Below are positions 52,869-61,164 of a stretch of DNA of 64,000 nucleotides, one piece after another (position 1 is the first letter of the stretch; each line of letters begins with the position of its first letter). The stretch comes from an uncultured Bacilli bacterium (GTDB lineage Bacteria > Bacillota_I > Bacilli_A > RFN20 > CAG-826): NCBI GenBank assembly GCA_934700895.1, contig CAKUXV010000001.1, positions 62,001 through 126,000 on the forward strand, read 5' to 3'. The position numbers and the translations under genes were made by a program. The notes under the pieces are model-generated. The model saw nothing but the letters and a program-made list of their open reading frames with translations. It was not told where the DNA came from and searched no databases.

Positions 52869-54356
52869 TTATTTTGTTCTGTTATTCTCATCGTCCTTGG
52901 ATAATTTTTGGAAATAATAAATCATCGGAACCAGAGCGATTAAAGGACTGGCGATCCAGGCGATGGGGTCACCTAATGCCGCGCCTAAGAAGGAAAGAGG
53001 GGTTGCTTCGGTTGTGATGGCCCCTCCATTCATTAACGCAGGAACAAATGAACATACCAAAACGCGGGCCACTAATTCGCCAACGCCCGACAAGAAGGGA
53101 AACAAAGGCTTTTCTAATCCCTGCAATGCGTTGCGGAACAAAATCAAAATCATGAGCAAAATCAAAGAGGGGACGGCCGCGTAAAGATAGATGTTCCCAA
53201 ATTCGATGGAACGCTCATTGATTTTTTCTGGCGACAAGAAAAGGTACTGATACGCTCCGTTGATCGTTAATAGAAGTCCCACAACGGTGGTAATCGCGTA
53301 GCATACCATTCCAATCCAGAACGCGGCCCATACCCCTTGCTTGATGCGTTTATGGTCACCTGCGCCAAGATTTTGACCGACAAAGGCCAGGATTGCCGTG
53401 CCAATCGCGTTATAAGGAACCATCAAGAGGTTGATGATTTTGCAGGCAGCCCCATACCCTAATTGGGCGGGCATCGAGGCCAGCATGCTGCCGTCGGGTT
53501 GAATGTCAAAACGAATGATCGCGTTTTGCATGACGATGCAGCCGATGGCTAGAATCGAAAACTGAAATCCCGACGGGAATCCGTTTTTGATATGACGCAT
53601 ATACTCTTTGAAGGAGAAGTTCATGTCTTCTTTGTGAAGACGTAATTTGGGATAACGGATGTAGGCATAAATCATGGCCCCCGCCGCGGCAAGGCCTTGA
53701 CTCAAAATGGTGGCCCACGCGCTTCCAGCAACCCCCCAATGGAAGACTTGAATAAAAAGCAGGTCGAGACCAATGTTGGCAATCGTGGAGAAAACCAGGA
53801 ACAAGAAGGGGTTGAAGGAGTCTCCCATGGCCCGAAGCACGGCGACGATCATGTTGTAGAAAACCTGGGCAATCGTCCCGCCGAATATAATGATGAGGTA
53901 GGTATAGGCGGCTTCATATTGAGTCTGCATGGCTAGGTCGACTTCCGAGGGGTGGATGCCTAACGTCCCAAGCAAAGCGGGGATGAACAAAATCCCCAAA
54001 ACCGTCAGGATAAGCGAGACAAAGAAGCAAAGGACAATTTGAATAAAATAGGATTGACGCATCCTCTTTTCGTCTTTGGCTCCGATGGCTCCGGCGATGA
54101 CGACGCTGAATCCATTCGTGCACCCCAACCCAAAATAAATGACGATGAAAATGAGAGAAGAGGAATTGTTGACCCCGGCTACCGCGGGTTCGGAAAGTGT
54201 TTGGCCAACGATGATCGCGTCAGTCAACGTGTAGATCTGTTGAAAGATCAGCGACAATATGGTTGGTACCAAGAAGGCAATCAAACCCTTGTAGATAGAC
54301 CCCTTGGTTAAATCGATGGGGGCGAAGAGAGAACGAAATTTCTTCCAAAGTTTCAT
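52869..54356 (-). CDS. MATE-family multidrug efflux transporter
   Basis: Membrane exporter of 495 aa with twelve predicted helices in two homologous halves, moving cationic drugs or metabolites in exchange for Na+ or H+. The first half has PTILSLIFQQIYTLTDAIIVG, seen as LIFQQIYTLTD, and AVLRAMGDSFNPFLF; the second has AILAFVGQNLGAGDHKR, a family hallmark. TACAAT (minus strand, 54367-54372) lies ten bases before the ATG and there is no ribosome site, so a leaderless transcript is likely. The substrate is unknown. Confidence 0.92.
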   Translation of the reverse strand: MKLWKKFRSLFAPIDLTKGSIYKGLIAFLVPTILSLIFQQIYTLTDAIIVGQTLSEPAVAGVNNSSSLIFIVIYFGLGCTNGFSVVIAGAIGAKDEKRMRQSYFIQIVLCFFVSLILTVLGILFIPALLGTLGIHPSEVDLAMQTQYEAAYTYLIIIFGGTIAQVFYNMIVAVLRAMGDSFNPFLFLVFSTIANIGLDLLFIQVFHWGVAGSAWATILSQGLAAAGAMIYAYIRYPKLRLHKEDMNFSFKEYMRHIKNGFPSGFQFSILAIGCIVMQNAIIRFDIQPDGSMLASMPAQLGYGAACKIINLLMVPYNAIGTAILAFVGQNLGAGDHKRIKQGVWAAFWIGMVCYAITTVVGLLLTINGAYQYLFLSPEKINERSIEFGNIYLYAAVPSLILLMILILFRNALQGLEKPLFPFLSGVGELVARVLVCSFVPALMNGGAITTEATPLSFLGAALGDPIAWIASPLIALVPMIYYFQKLSKDDENNRTK

Positions 54357-54424
54357 AACGGCCGTGATTGTAACCGCGATGAAAAAAAGATGGTATAGAT
54401 ACCGCTTACAAAGTAAAAAGAAAT

Positions 54425-55156
54425 TTAATCGTGACGGCGAGGGTCATCGAAGGTTTCGGAAAAACGCGCGGCAAAAGAAGGTTCTAAACCCGCTAAATCG
54501 AGATGGGGCGTTCCTCCGAATTGGTTCATGCGGAAGCTTGCAATACCTTCTCGCCGCTCTTCGGTATAAAGAGAAGTAATCGAGCTAGGAACCGCACACG
54601 TCCCCTGCCAAAAGGTGACGGGGCTTGCGTTTAATAAATAGGAAAGCATCACGCTTTCTACTCCGAAATGGCAGAAGAAAGCGATGGTTTGTTGGTTCCC
54701 TTTTTTGGTTTCGAAATGGTGATTGACTTTACGATATCCGTGAAGGTTCAAAACGCTTTCTAGCCCTTTGCAAACTTCTTCGTACTGTCCTTTTAAATCC
54801 TTACTTTCTCGGTAAAAAGGCAAAGACTCCATCCATCGAGAAGGATCAAAGCAAGCATCTCCCCCTTGTTCTAAGGTAGAAGGGAGGATATCCCAACTGA
54901 TGTGGGTGCTATCGTGAGGAGCCAAAGCGCGGAATTCGCGTAGCCAATCTAAAGTCATTGGCTTCACGGAAGTCCTGCTTTCTCTTAAATAGGGTTCCAA
55001 CGTCTTTTGGGCACGCCCTAAAGGAGAAACGTAAATCGCATCGATGGGGGTGTTTTTGAGGTATTTAGCCAGGGCATTAGCCTCTAATTGGCCCTGTTTG
55101 GTAAGCCCATCGATTTTGTAATCGGGGTCCGCGTGACGAAGGATTAAAATGCGCAT
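54425..55156 (-). CDS. Histidine phosphatase family protein
   Basis: Phosphoglycerate-mutase-like phosphatase of 243 aa. The phosphohistidine site is ILRHADPD (H8), a RHA form of the usual RHG. The second catalytic histidine is in FFCHFGVESVM near residue 163. GLTKQGQLEANALAKYL and YVSPLGRAQKTLEPY are typical of the branch. Substrate unknown. TATGAT (minus strand, 55163-55168) with TTTTTA at 17 bases ends six bases before the ATG, predicting a leaderless mRNA. It is divergent from the riboswitch-controlled exchanger. Confidence 0.88.
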   Translation of the reverse strand: MRILILRHADPDYKIDGLTKQGQLEANALAKYLKNTPIDAIYVSPLGRAQKTLEPYLRESRTSVKPMTLDWLREFRALAPHDSTHISWDILPSTLEQGGDACFDPSRWMESLPFYRESKDLKGQYEEVCKGLESVLNLHGYRKVNHHFETKKGNQQTIAFFCHFGVESVMLSYLLNASPVTFWQGTCAVPSSITSLYTEERREGIASFRMNQFGGTPHLDLAGLEPSFAARFSETFDDPRRHD

Positions 55157-55195
55157 AGAACAATCATAGTCGTTTTATATTTTGCTAAAAAGGGT

Positions 55196-55224
55196 TTGAC
55201 CGTTATTTCTGGTTGCTCTATGCT
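55196..55224 (+). promoter_or_regulatory. Promoter of the riboswitch-exchanger unit
   Basis: TTGACC (55196-55201), 17-base spacer, TATGCT (55219-55224). Confidence 0.7.
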
Positions 55225-55340
55225 TTTGCTGCTTGAGGGAGTAGTCGTCGCCGCAAGGCGAGACCCGGCCAACAGCACTGCCTTCTCGAATCGGGAAGCC
55301 TGGCCTGTCTTCATTGACGAGACTTGAGCAAAGGCGTTTT
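55225..55340 (+). ncRNA. Probable yybP-ykoY (manganese) riboswitch aptamer
   Basis: The leader holds GAGGGAGTAGTC (55235-55246), close to the L1 loop GGGGAGTAG, and two candidates for the opposing CGAGAC loop: GGCGAGACC (55258-55266) and GACGAGACTTGAGC (55316-55329). TTTGCT at the 5' end can pair with AGCAAA (55327-55332) as P1. The downstream gene is a cation exchanger, a known client of this class. The second GACGAGAC is also the 5' arm of the following terminator, as expected for an ON switch. Match is by eye; the L1 first G differs from consensus. Confidence 0.65.
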
Positions 55341-55368
55341 GGCGCCTTTGCCCGGTCCCGTCTTTTTT
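55316..55368 (+). terminator. Riboswitch-linked intrinsic terminator
   Basis: GACGAGAC (55316-55323) pairs with GTCCCGTC (55355-55362; one mismatch), enclosing the perfect stem GCAAAGGCG/CGCCTTTGC, followed by six T. Forming it uses bases of the proposed aptamer, so ligand binding would prevent termination. Confidence 0.8.
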
Positions 55369-55399
55369 GGTTCCGGGCCACCATGAGGAGGTACATTGT

Positions 55400-56437
55400 A
55401 TGTGGTGGATTTATCCGGTCTACGCCCTGGATTTAACGGCGATGATCGTCTTAGCTTTCTGGCTAGGAAATTTGGTCGACATGCTAGATAAGAAGACGAA
55501 AGTCTCGGGAGCTTTTATCGGTGGCGTGTTGCTGGCCGCGGTGACTTCGCTTCCCGAACTATTCACGGCTCTTTCCGCCGTCTTTATTGTCAATGAGCCC
55601 GAATACGTCGTCGGCGATATTTTGGGTTCTATTATTTTTAATTTGGTTGTTTTGATGCTAGAAACCGTGATGTTCATTAAGAATTTCAGGAAATCGAACG
55701 TCAAAAAATTCCACGTTATTAACGGAATCTTCTGCTTGGCGATGTATGGATTCGCCGCCTATGCCTTCTTCGCGCCGAAAGAATGGCAATTGATGCTAGG
55801 CGACATCAACTTTGTCAGTTTTTTGATTCTCGGCCTTTACGTCGTTTCTCTTATCATCCAGCCCAAGGAAGAACAAAAAGAAGAAGTCAAAGAGCAGGTT
55901 AGTTGGAGTTTAAAGAAAATCATTACCTTATTTGTCTTCTGCTCCATCGGTTTGATTGGAACTTCGATTGCTTTGACTTATCTCACCAAAATGATTCAAG
56001 AAGCCCTTCCTGCTTTATCGGGTTCTGTCGCAGGGGCCTTGCTGCTTGGGGTTGGAACTTCGATCCCCGAGGTCATTTCCACGGCTCAACTCTTCAAAAA
56101 GAAGAACTACGATGCCGGGATCGGCAACATGGTCGGATCCTGCACGTTTGACTTTGCTATCTTCGCCTTCGCTGACTGCGTGTCGTGGCATCCTTACAAC
56201 AATCACGTGGATGCCTCGGGCGAATTCATCATTTCTCAGCGTGGCCTTTATATTGCTAGTCCTGATGCGATTCAATTCGAAATCTATGGAGCGATTGTCT
56301 GCACTTTGGTGACCGGTTTCTTGGCTTTGAAGGTCTTTGCCCCTTTATTAAATAAGTGCAAAGGATGGACCATTGCTTTGAGCAGCGTCACCGCGGCCGC
56401 GTGCCTTGCTTTGTATCTTGTAATCTTCTTCTTTTAA
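55400..56437 (+). CDS. Sodium/calcium exchanger (CaCA) family cation antiporter
   Basis: Membrane antiporter of 345 aa with ten to eleven helices in two inverted halves. The alpha repeats are clear: GGVLLAAVTSLPELFTALSA (first half) and LLGVGTSIPEVISTAQ (second half), with GSIIFNL and GSCTFDFAIF after them. Such proteins exchange Ca2+ or other divalent cations for Na+ or H+. GAGGAGG stands eight bases before ATG 55400. The upstream yybP-ykoY-type leader suggests it exports manganese or is induced by it; that is inference. Two acidic residues in the repeats (the E of PEL and PEV) are the expected ion ligands. Confidence 0.9.
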   Translation: MWWIYPVYALDLTAMIVLAFWLGNLVDMLDKKTKVSGAFIGGVLLAAVTSLPELFTALSAVFIVNEPEYVVGDILGSIIFNLVVLMLETVMFIKNFRKSNVKKFHVINGIFCLAMYGFAAYAFFAPKEWQLMLGDINFVSFLILGLYVVSLIIQPKEEQKEEVKEQVSWSLKKIITLFVFCSIGLIGTSIALTYLTKMIQEALPALSGSVAGALLLGVGTSIPEVISTAQLFKKKNYDAGIGNMVGSCTFDFAIFAFADCVSWHPYNNHVDASGEFIISQRGLYIASPDAIQFEIYGAIVCTLVTGFLALKVFAPLLNKCKGWTIALSSVTAAACLALYLVIFFF

Positions 56438-56471
56438 ACAAAACGTGGTCAAAATATCGGTTTGTAATAAA

Positions 56472-56484
56472 TGTCATTATGACA
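56472..56484. promoter_or_regulatory. Short inverted repeat upstream of the GntR regulator gene
   Basis: TGTCAT-T-ATGACA is a perfect inverted repeat 27 bases upstream of the -35 box. It could be an autoregulatory site. Confidence 0.35.
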
Positions 56485-56510
56485 ATTCGTCGAAATGTAT
56501 TATAAATGTC

Positions 56511-56539
56511 TTGAAATGAGAAAGATATTTTCTTAGAAT
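56511..56539 (+). promoter_or_regulatory. Promoter of the GntR regulator gene, predicted leaderless
   Basis: TTGAAA (56511-56516), 17-base spacer, TAGAAT (56534-56539). The ATG at 56547 begins seven bases after the -10 box, about where transcription should start. Confidence 0.7.
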
Positions 56540-56546
56540 ATTGTTA

Positions 56547-57278
56547 ATGAATCCCACGCAAGCATTACCCAAATATTTGGAAATTAAGACGAATTTGATC
56601 ACGCAAATCAAGACGGGAGACTTTTGCAAAGCAGAGATGCTTCCGACAGAAAAAGAACTTTGTTCCCGGTATGGAGTTTCGCGTATCACGATTCGCAAAA
56701 CTCTGGATGAACTCAAAAAAGAAGGGTATGTTTCCTCCCGTCCTGGGTTTGGAACGAAGATCAATCATCATAAGGAAGATTTATCGGCTTTTACCTTGGT
56801 TGAAAGCTTCACTTCTGAGATGAAGGAGTACGGTTCGAAGATCAAAACCATCAAAGCGTCCCTTACGATTGTTTACGCCGATGAAGAGCGTGCAAGGGAG
56901 ATGCGTTGCGATATCGGCGATAAACTTTACAATTTAAAGCGTGTACGCGGGGATGAGAAAGGCCCTATCGTCTATAGCGATACTTGGCTGCGTTTGCCCT
57001 TTGATTTGCCAAGCACCCAAGATTTCCTATACGGATCCCTTTACCAATGCCTCATTGAAAAAGGGCTTTATTTTTCCCGATTTGAAGAATGCTTATCCGC
57101 CCAGAGGAGCACCGCCGCCATCGAAGAAATGCTCCAACAAGAAGAAAATGGCATTGTGTTAAAGCGTGTTCGTCGCGGTTATGATGCTAATAAGCGTATG
57201 ATCGAGCTCACGGATAATTTCTATAATCCCGAACGTTATTCTTACGAAGTTGAAGTCGATTCCATTCATAAAATTTAA
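56547..57278 (+). CDS. GntR-family (HutC subfamily) transcriptional regulator
   Basis: Sugar- or metabolite-responsive repressor of 243 aa. The N-terminal winged helix (residues 8-72) has PTEKELCSRYGVSRITIRKT and KEGYVSSRPGFGTKI. The rest is a UTRA ligand-binding domain with KLYNLKRVRGDEKGPIVYSD and the closing GYDANKRMIELTDNFYNPER, seen in part as ELTDNFYNPERY. It lies directly upstream of the sugar ABC transporter operon, which it most likely controls; an inverted repeat covers that promoter. No ribosome site is seen before ATG 56547. Confidence 0.92.
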   Translation: MNPTQALPKYLEIKTNLITQIKTGDFCKAEMLPTEKELCSRYGVSRITIRKTLDELKKEGYVSSRPGFGTKINHHKEDLSAFTLVESFTSEMKEYGSKIKTIKASLTIVYADEERAREMRCDIGDKLYNLKRVRGDEKGPIVYSDTWLRLPFDLPSTQDFLYGSLYQCLIEKGLYFSRFEECLSAQRSTAAIEEMLQQEENGIVLKRVRRGYDANKRMIELTDNFYNPERYSYEVEVDSIHKI

Positions 57279-57290
57279 ATGTATTAGAAA

Positions 57291-57334
57291 GGTACTATTT
57301 CTTGTTGACACATTAGTAGTACCAAGTTTATGAT
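57291..57334 (+). promoter_or_regulatory. Promoter and candidate GntR operator of the sugar transporter operon
   Basis: TTGACA (57305-57310), 18-base spacer, TATGAT (57329-57334). GGTACTA (57291-57297) and TAGTACC (57317-57323) form an inverted repeat that brackets the -35 box, fitting repression by the adjacent GntR protein. Confidence 0.6.
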
Positions 57335-57358
57335 GATGCCAGTAGAGGAAGCGCTTAC

Positions 57359-58465
57359 ATGGCATATTTGGAATTCGAACACGTCGGCAAGACCTACCCC
57401 AATGGTTTCGAGGCCGTCAAAGATTTAAACCTTTCTGTGGAGAAAAACGAGTTCGTCGTTTTCGTCGGTCCTTCGGGATGCGGCAAAACCACGTCCTTGC
57501 GTATGCTCGCGGGTTTGGAAGACATCACCGCAGGAACCATCTCCATTAACGGAACGGTCGTCAACGATTTGGAACCTAAGGATCGCAATATCGCGATGGT
57601 ATTCCAGAATTACGCTCTTTATCCCCATATGACTGTTTATGACAACATGGTCTATGGATTGAAATTCCAGCACGTTAAGAAAGAAGAACAAAAAGCGCGT
57701 GTTGAAGAAGCCATGAAGATTCTTGGCTTCGATGAATCCCTTTTAAAACGGAAACCCGCTCAGCTTTCTGGCGGACAAAAGCAGCGTGTCGCTTTAGGCC
57801 GTGCCATCGTTCGTCGCCCCGATGTTTTCTTAATGGATGAACCTTTGTCCAACCTTGATGCCAAACTTCGCATCACGATGCGCGAAGAAATTATTCGCAT
57901 CCACCGCGAAGCCACCGCAACCACCATTTACGTTACCCACGACCAGACCGAAGCCATGACGATGGCCGACAAAATCGTCGTCATGAACCTTGGCGTTGTG
58001 CAGCAAATCGCTTCCCCAGAAGAACTTTACGATTATCCGGCCAACGTCTTTGTCTCGACCTTTATCGGCGCCCCGGCCATGAATGTGATTCCGTCCCATT
58101 TGGAAAACGGCGTTTTGACCTTCCAAAGCGGCAACCGCGTCGAATTGCCCAAAGAACACTTGGAATTCTACAAAGACTACGAAGGGAAAGACGTCCTTTT
58201 CGGCATCCGCCCCGAGGATTTCTATTTGGAAGAAGGCGACATCAAATCCAAGATGGCTCATCCCTTCCGCGGCAAAATCGACATCGTCGAATTGTTAGGA
58301 TTTGAAACTATCCACTATATTCAAGACCAAGATGTCCGCATCGTGGCCAAAGTCCCCCATAAGAGCCCCTACCGCCAAGGCGATGAAGTGACTTTCTTCA
58401 TCGACATGAGCAAATACGCTTTATTCGATTGCGAATCGACCCTTCGCATTCCGCGGGAGCATTGA
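57359..58465 (+). CDS. msmK: Sugar ABC transporter ATP-binding protein (MsmK/UgpC type)
   Basis: ATPase of a carbohydrate importer, 368 aa. Walker A GPSGCGKTT near residue 38, Q-loop VFQNYALYPHMTVYDN, signature LSGGQKQRVALGRA near 134, Walker B VFLMDEPLSNLD, and a C-terminal regulatory TOBE region with GIRPEDFYLEE. GAGGA precedes the ATG. It is the first gene of the operon under the TTGACA promoter and is followed after two bases by the propeller gene. ATPases of this type often energise several sugar transporters. The gene symbol denotes type only. Confidence 0.93.
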   Translation: MAYLEFEHVGKTYPNGFEAVKDLNLSVEKNEFVVFVGPSGCGKTTSLRMLAGLEDITAGTISINGTVVNDLEPKDRNIAMVFQNYALYPHMTVYDNMVYGLKFQHVKKEEQKARVEEAMKILGFDESLLKRKPAQLSGGQKQRVALGRAIVRRPDVFLMDEPLSNLDAKLRITMREEIIRIHREATATTIYVTHDQTEAMTMADKIVVMNLGVVQQIASPEELYDYPANVFVSTFIGAPAMNVIPSHLENGVLTFQSGNRVELPKEHLEFYKDYEGKDVLFGIRPEDFYLEEGDIKSKMAHPFRGKIDIVELLGFETIHYIQDQDVRIVAKVPHKSPYRQGDEVTFFIDMSKYALFDCESTLRIPREH

Positions 58466-58467
58466 GA

Positions 58468-60264
58468 ATGATTCCCTTTTCCTACTTGGAAAAAGAAGGG
58501 CTCCTTTCTTTTGAAAAGCCCGCGGTCCTTTCTTCCATGGAAGTGGAAGGAACGGTCGCTTTCCTTTCGTTTTCCCTAGACGGCGAACGTTTCTTCGAAG
58601 AGGAAATCCGCCAGGAAGGAACGCGTTTGGATTTGAAAAATCTCGTCTGCTCTTTTCTTCGAATCGAGGGCGCTAAACCCATTTCTTTGGAAGAAGGAGA
58701 GGGCTATATTGGAGTTCCGGAGGAAGCATTCACCTCGCTTTTCCAGACCCAAAAGGGCTGGATGGGCGGAGACGGCTTATTCACCTTCAACTTATTCGAT
58801 AACCGCAACGACGAACCGGATCGCGTTCGGACCTTATGCGTTTTCGGGGACACGTTCGTGAACACCCGTTCCTCTCATGACGTTCGCTTGGACCCGTGGC
58901 TTATGCCCCACAATTCCTATGCGATCATCGAAGGAGCAGAACCCAAGAAAGAAGCCACGGCCTTCCACGTTAAGCAAGATCAAAAAGGGCATTTCGGCTC
59001 TTACTTAGAACCTCATAATCCTCAAAGCTTTTCTGGAACCATGGCCGATAATTTAGTGGCTTATGGAGAAAAGAAGGGGGACGTGTATCTAAGTTCCTAT
59101 GATCCCGAGAAACCGATTGTATTGAAATTTTGCTTTGGCAAAGTTTATCCCCTCAAGCAAATCCGTGTCGTGAATTATTCTAGGCCAGATCCCTTTAGCG
59201 TGGGTTATGCTCGTCGCGGCGTGAAGAGAATGAACGTTTTGGCCTATGCCCATGGCAAACTCCAAAAAGAAAAAGAAGTCACCCTCCGTATGGCGGAAGG
59301 AGCGATGGACGAACAGCTCATCTCCCTTGTCGCGGAAGCCGACGCCGTGGAATTCCATATCCCTAACGAGAATGGAATCGGCAATTATGGCGGAATTGGC
59401 GGTAACGAGGGCTTATTTGGCTTAAGCAAAGTCTATTTTGATACGGAACATAGCACCCTTATCGACATCCAGGCCGATGCAAACTTCGAACTTGCTTGCT
59501 CGGATAAAAACGGTTGGTTCTGGTTGCAGGATGGCATCATCCAAAATGGATATTTCTATTCTTTGCCTTTAGTTGGCGTGAGCGACCTCGCTCAACCGGA
59601 AGGATTCCAGTTCCGGATCGAAGGGGTGTCGATGCTTCGCCTCCCCATCGAAAATGGCTATCCCAATTTTGATAAAGCGGAACAAAAGGCGACCAACCTC
59701 CATCAACGCTATGGAACGATTGAAGCCTTTTATGGCGCGGGGATCCTCGATTCTGTCCAAGAAGATGGATACGTCTATGTTTACGGCTATTTAACCGACC
59801 AAAATCATTTGGAAAACGGAAAAGAGATGGTGGTTGCCAGGACCAAGGATTTCTCCAACATCAACGAATGGGAATTCTTTGATGGGACCTCCTTCCAAAA
59901 AGACATCACCAAGTCTGCCCCCTTGCTCCATCACGTCTCTTGCGAACTCTCGGTTTTCAAGAATTTAGACCAATATGTCGCGATCTTCACTTACGACGTT
60001 CAGTCCCCCTATGTCGCTTATAGCTTGAGCCCCACCCCCTATGGTCCCTTTGGACCCATTCGCATCGCTTATGCGGACACGTCCAAATATTGCCCGCATG
60101 AATATCACTACAACGCGAAGGGCCACAAGCATTTGTCTCATCCAGGCGGGATTCTAGCCTCCTATAACGTCAATACGTCGGACTTAGGAGAGAATCTGGA
60201 ATTCGCCAGCTGCTACGGACCTCGATTTGTCCGTCTTCAATACGTTCGCGGAGGTAAGAAATGA
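58468..60264 (+). CDS. Predicted beta-propeller glycosidase-like protein (DUF5005/DUF4185-like)
   Basis: A 598-aa cytoplasmic protein, no signal peptide. After about 95 residues of beta-rich sequence comes KGWMGGDGLFTFNLF, then TLCVFGDTFVNTRSS and MPHNSYAIIEG, the pattern of DUF4185/DUF5005 five-bladed-propeller proteins, many of which are putative glycosidases. Residues about 185-345 look like an inserted carbohydrate-binding-type sandwich (VLKFCFGKVYPLKQIRVVNY, in part). The later blades include YGTIEAFYGAGILDS, VYVYGYLTDQ and HVSCELSVFKN. ATG 58468 is chosen with GGGAG eight bases upstream. It sits between the ATPase and permease genes, so it probably acts on the imported sugar. Function is inferred from fold and context only. 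Confidence 0.6.
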   Translation: MIPFSYLEKEGLLSFEKPAVLSSMEVEGTVAFLSFSLDGERFFEEEIRQEGTRLDLKNLVCSFLRIEGAKPISLEEGEGYIGVPEEAFTSLFQTQKGWMGGDGLFTFNLFDNRNDEPDRVRTLCVFGDTFVNTRSSHDVRLDPWLMPHNSYAIIEGAEPKKEATAFHVKQDQKGHFGSYLEPHNPQSFSGTMADNLVAYGEKKGDVYLSSYDPEKPIVLKFCFGKVYPLKQIRVVNYSRPDPFSVGYARRGVKRMNVLAYAHGKLQKEKEVTLRMAEGAMDEQLISLVAEADAVEFHIPNENGIGNYGGIGGNEGLFGLSKVYFDTEHSTLIDIQADANFELACSDKNGWFWLQDGIIQNGYFYSLPLVGVSDLAQPEGFQFRIEGVSMLRLPIENGYPNFDKAEQKATNLHQRYGTIEAFYGAGILDSVQEDGYVYVYGYLTDQNHLENGKEMVVARTKDFSNINEWEFFDGTSFQKDITKSAPLLHHVSCELSVFKNLDQYVAIFTYDVQSPYVAYSLSPTPYGPFGPIRIAYADTSKYCPHEYHYNAKGHKHLSHPGGILASYNVNTSDLGENLEFASCYGPRFVRLQYVRGGKK

Positions 60265-61151
60265 TGGATCACGCATCCAAACCGAAAAAAGCGACTTTCA
60301 AACCGAAGAAGCCGCATTCGAAAAAAGCCCATTCCATTCGAGAAAAGGTCATCGCCTACATTTTCCTTGTCCTTTGCTCCATCTTCTTTGTTGTCCCCTT
60401 ACTTTGGATGCTTTTAACAGCCTTAAAGTCCACGGAAGATTTGCAAACCGGCGTTTTCTTCCCGACGAAACTTTATTGGGATAACTTCAAAACCGCGGTG
60501 AAATCCGTCCCCTTTGGCCAATATACGTTCAATTCCCTTTATTACGCTTTGTTCGCCACAATCGGTACGGTTTTCTCCTGCACCATCACTTCCTATGCCT
60601 TTGCTAAGCTCAATTGGCCGGGTAGAGACAAACTGTTCATGGTTCTTATCGCGACCATGGTCATCCCCTCTCAAATCATCCAGATTCCTTTGTATATCAT
60701 CTATTTCAAACTCGGCTGGATCGATACGTATAACCCCTTGATCATTCCTCTTTGGTTTGGAGTTGGTCAGGCCGCGAACATCTTCTTGCTCCGCCAATTC
60801 TTCATGGGCATTCCCAATTCGTTAAAGGAATCCGCTCGTTTGGATGGGGCGAATGAATTCCAGATTTTCTGGACCATCATGTTGCCGCTTGTCCGTCAAA
60901 TGCTTGTCGTTGTAGCCATCATGACGTTCCTGAACTGCTGGAATGATTTCTACAACCCCTTGCTTTATATCAACGATTCGAACCTCTTCCCCCTTGCCTA
61001 CGCGATTCGCACCTTCGCCACGCAATATTCCAACCAAAACAACCTGATTATGGCGGCCTCCCTCATCATGACGATTCCGTCCCTCATTCTCTTCTTCCTC
61101 GCGCAGAAGCAGATTGTTGGCTCGGTAGCCCATACGGGGACCAAGGGATAG
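60261..61151 (+). CDS. Sugar ABC transporter permease (MalG type)
   Basis: Membrane subunit of 296 aa with six helices and the cytoplasmic coupling loop KESARLDGANEFQIFWTIML near residue 195. The first 28 residues are unusually basic (many Lys and Ser). The usual order in maltose-type importers is MalF then MalG; here the MalG-type gene comes first and the MalF-type gene lies beyond the binding protein. It overlaps the propeller gene by four bases. Confidence 0.93.
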   Translation: MMDHASKPKKATFKPKKPHSKKAHSIREKVIAYIFLVLCSIFFVVPLLWMLLTALKSTEDLQTGVFFPTKLYWDNFKTAVKSVPFGQYTFNSLYYALFATIGTVFSCTITSYAFAKLNWPGRDKLFMVLIATMVIPSQIIQIPLYIIYFKLGWIDTYNPLIIPLWFGVGQAANIFLLRQFFMGIPNSLKESARLDGANEFQIFWTIMLPLVRQMLVVVAIMTFLNCWNDFYNPLLYINDSNLFPLAYAIRTFATQYSNQNNLIMAASLIMTIPSLILFFLAQKQIVGSVAHTGTKG

Positions 61152-61164
61152 GAGGGCAAACAAG

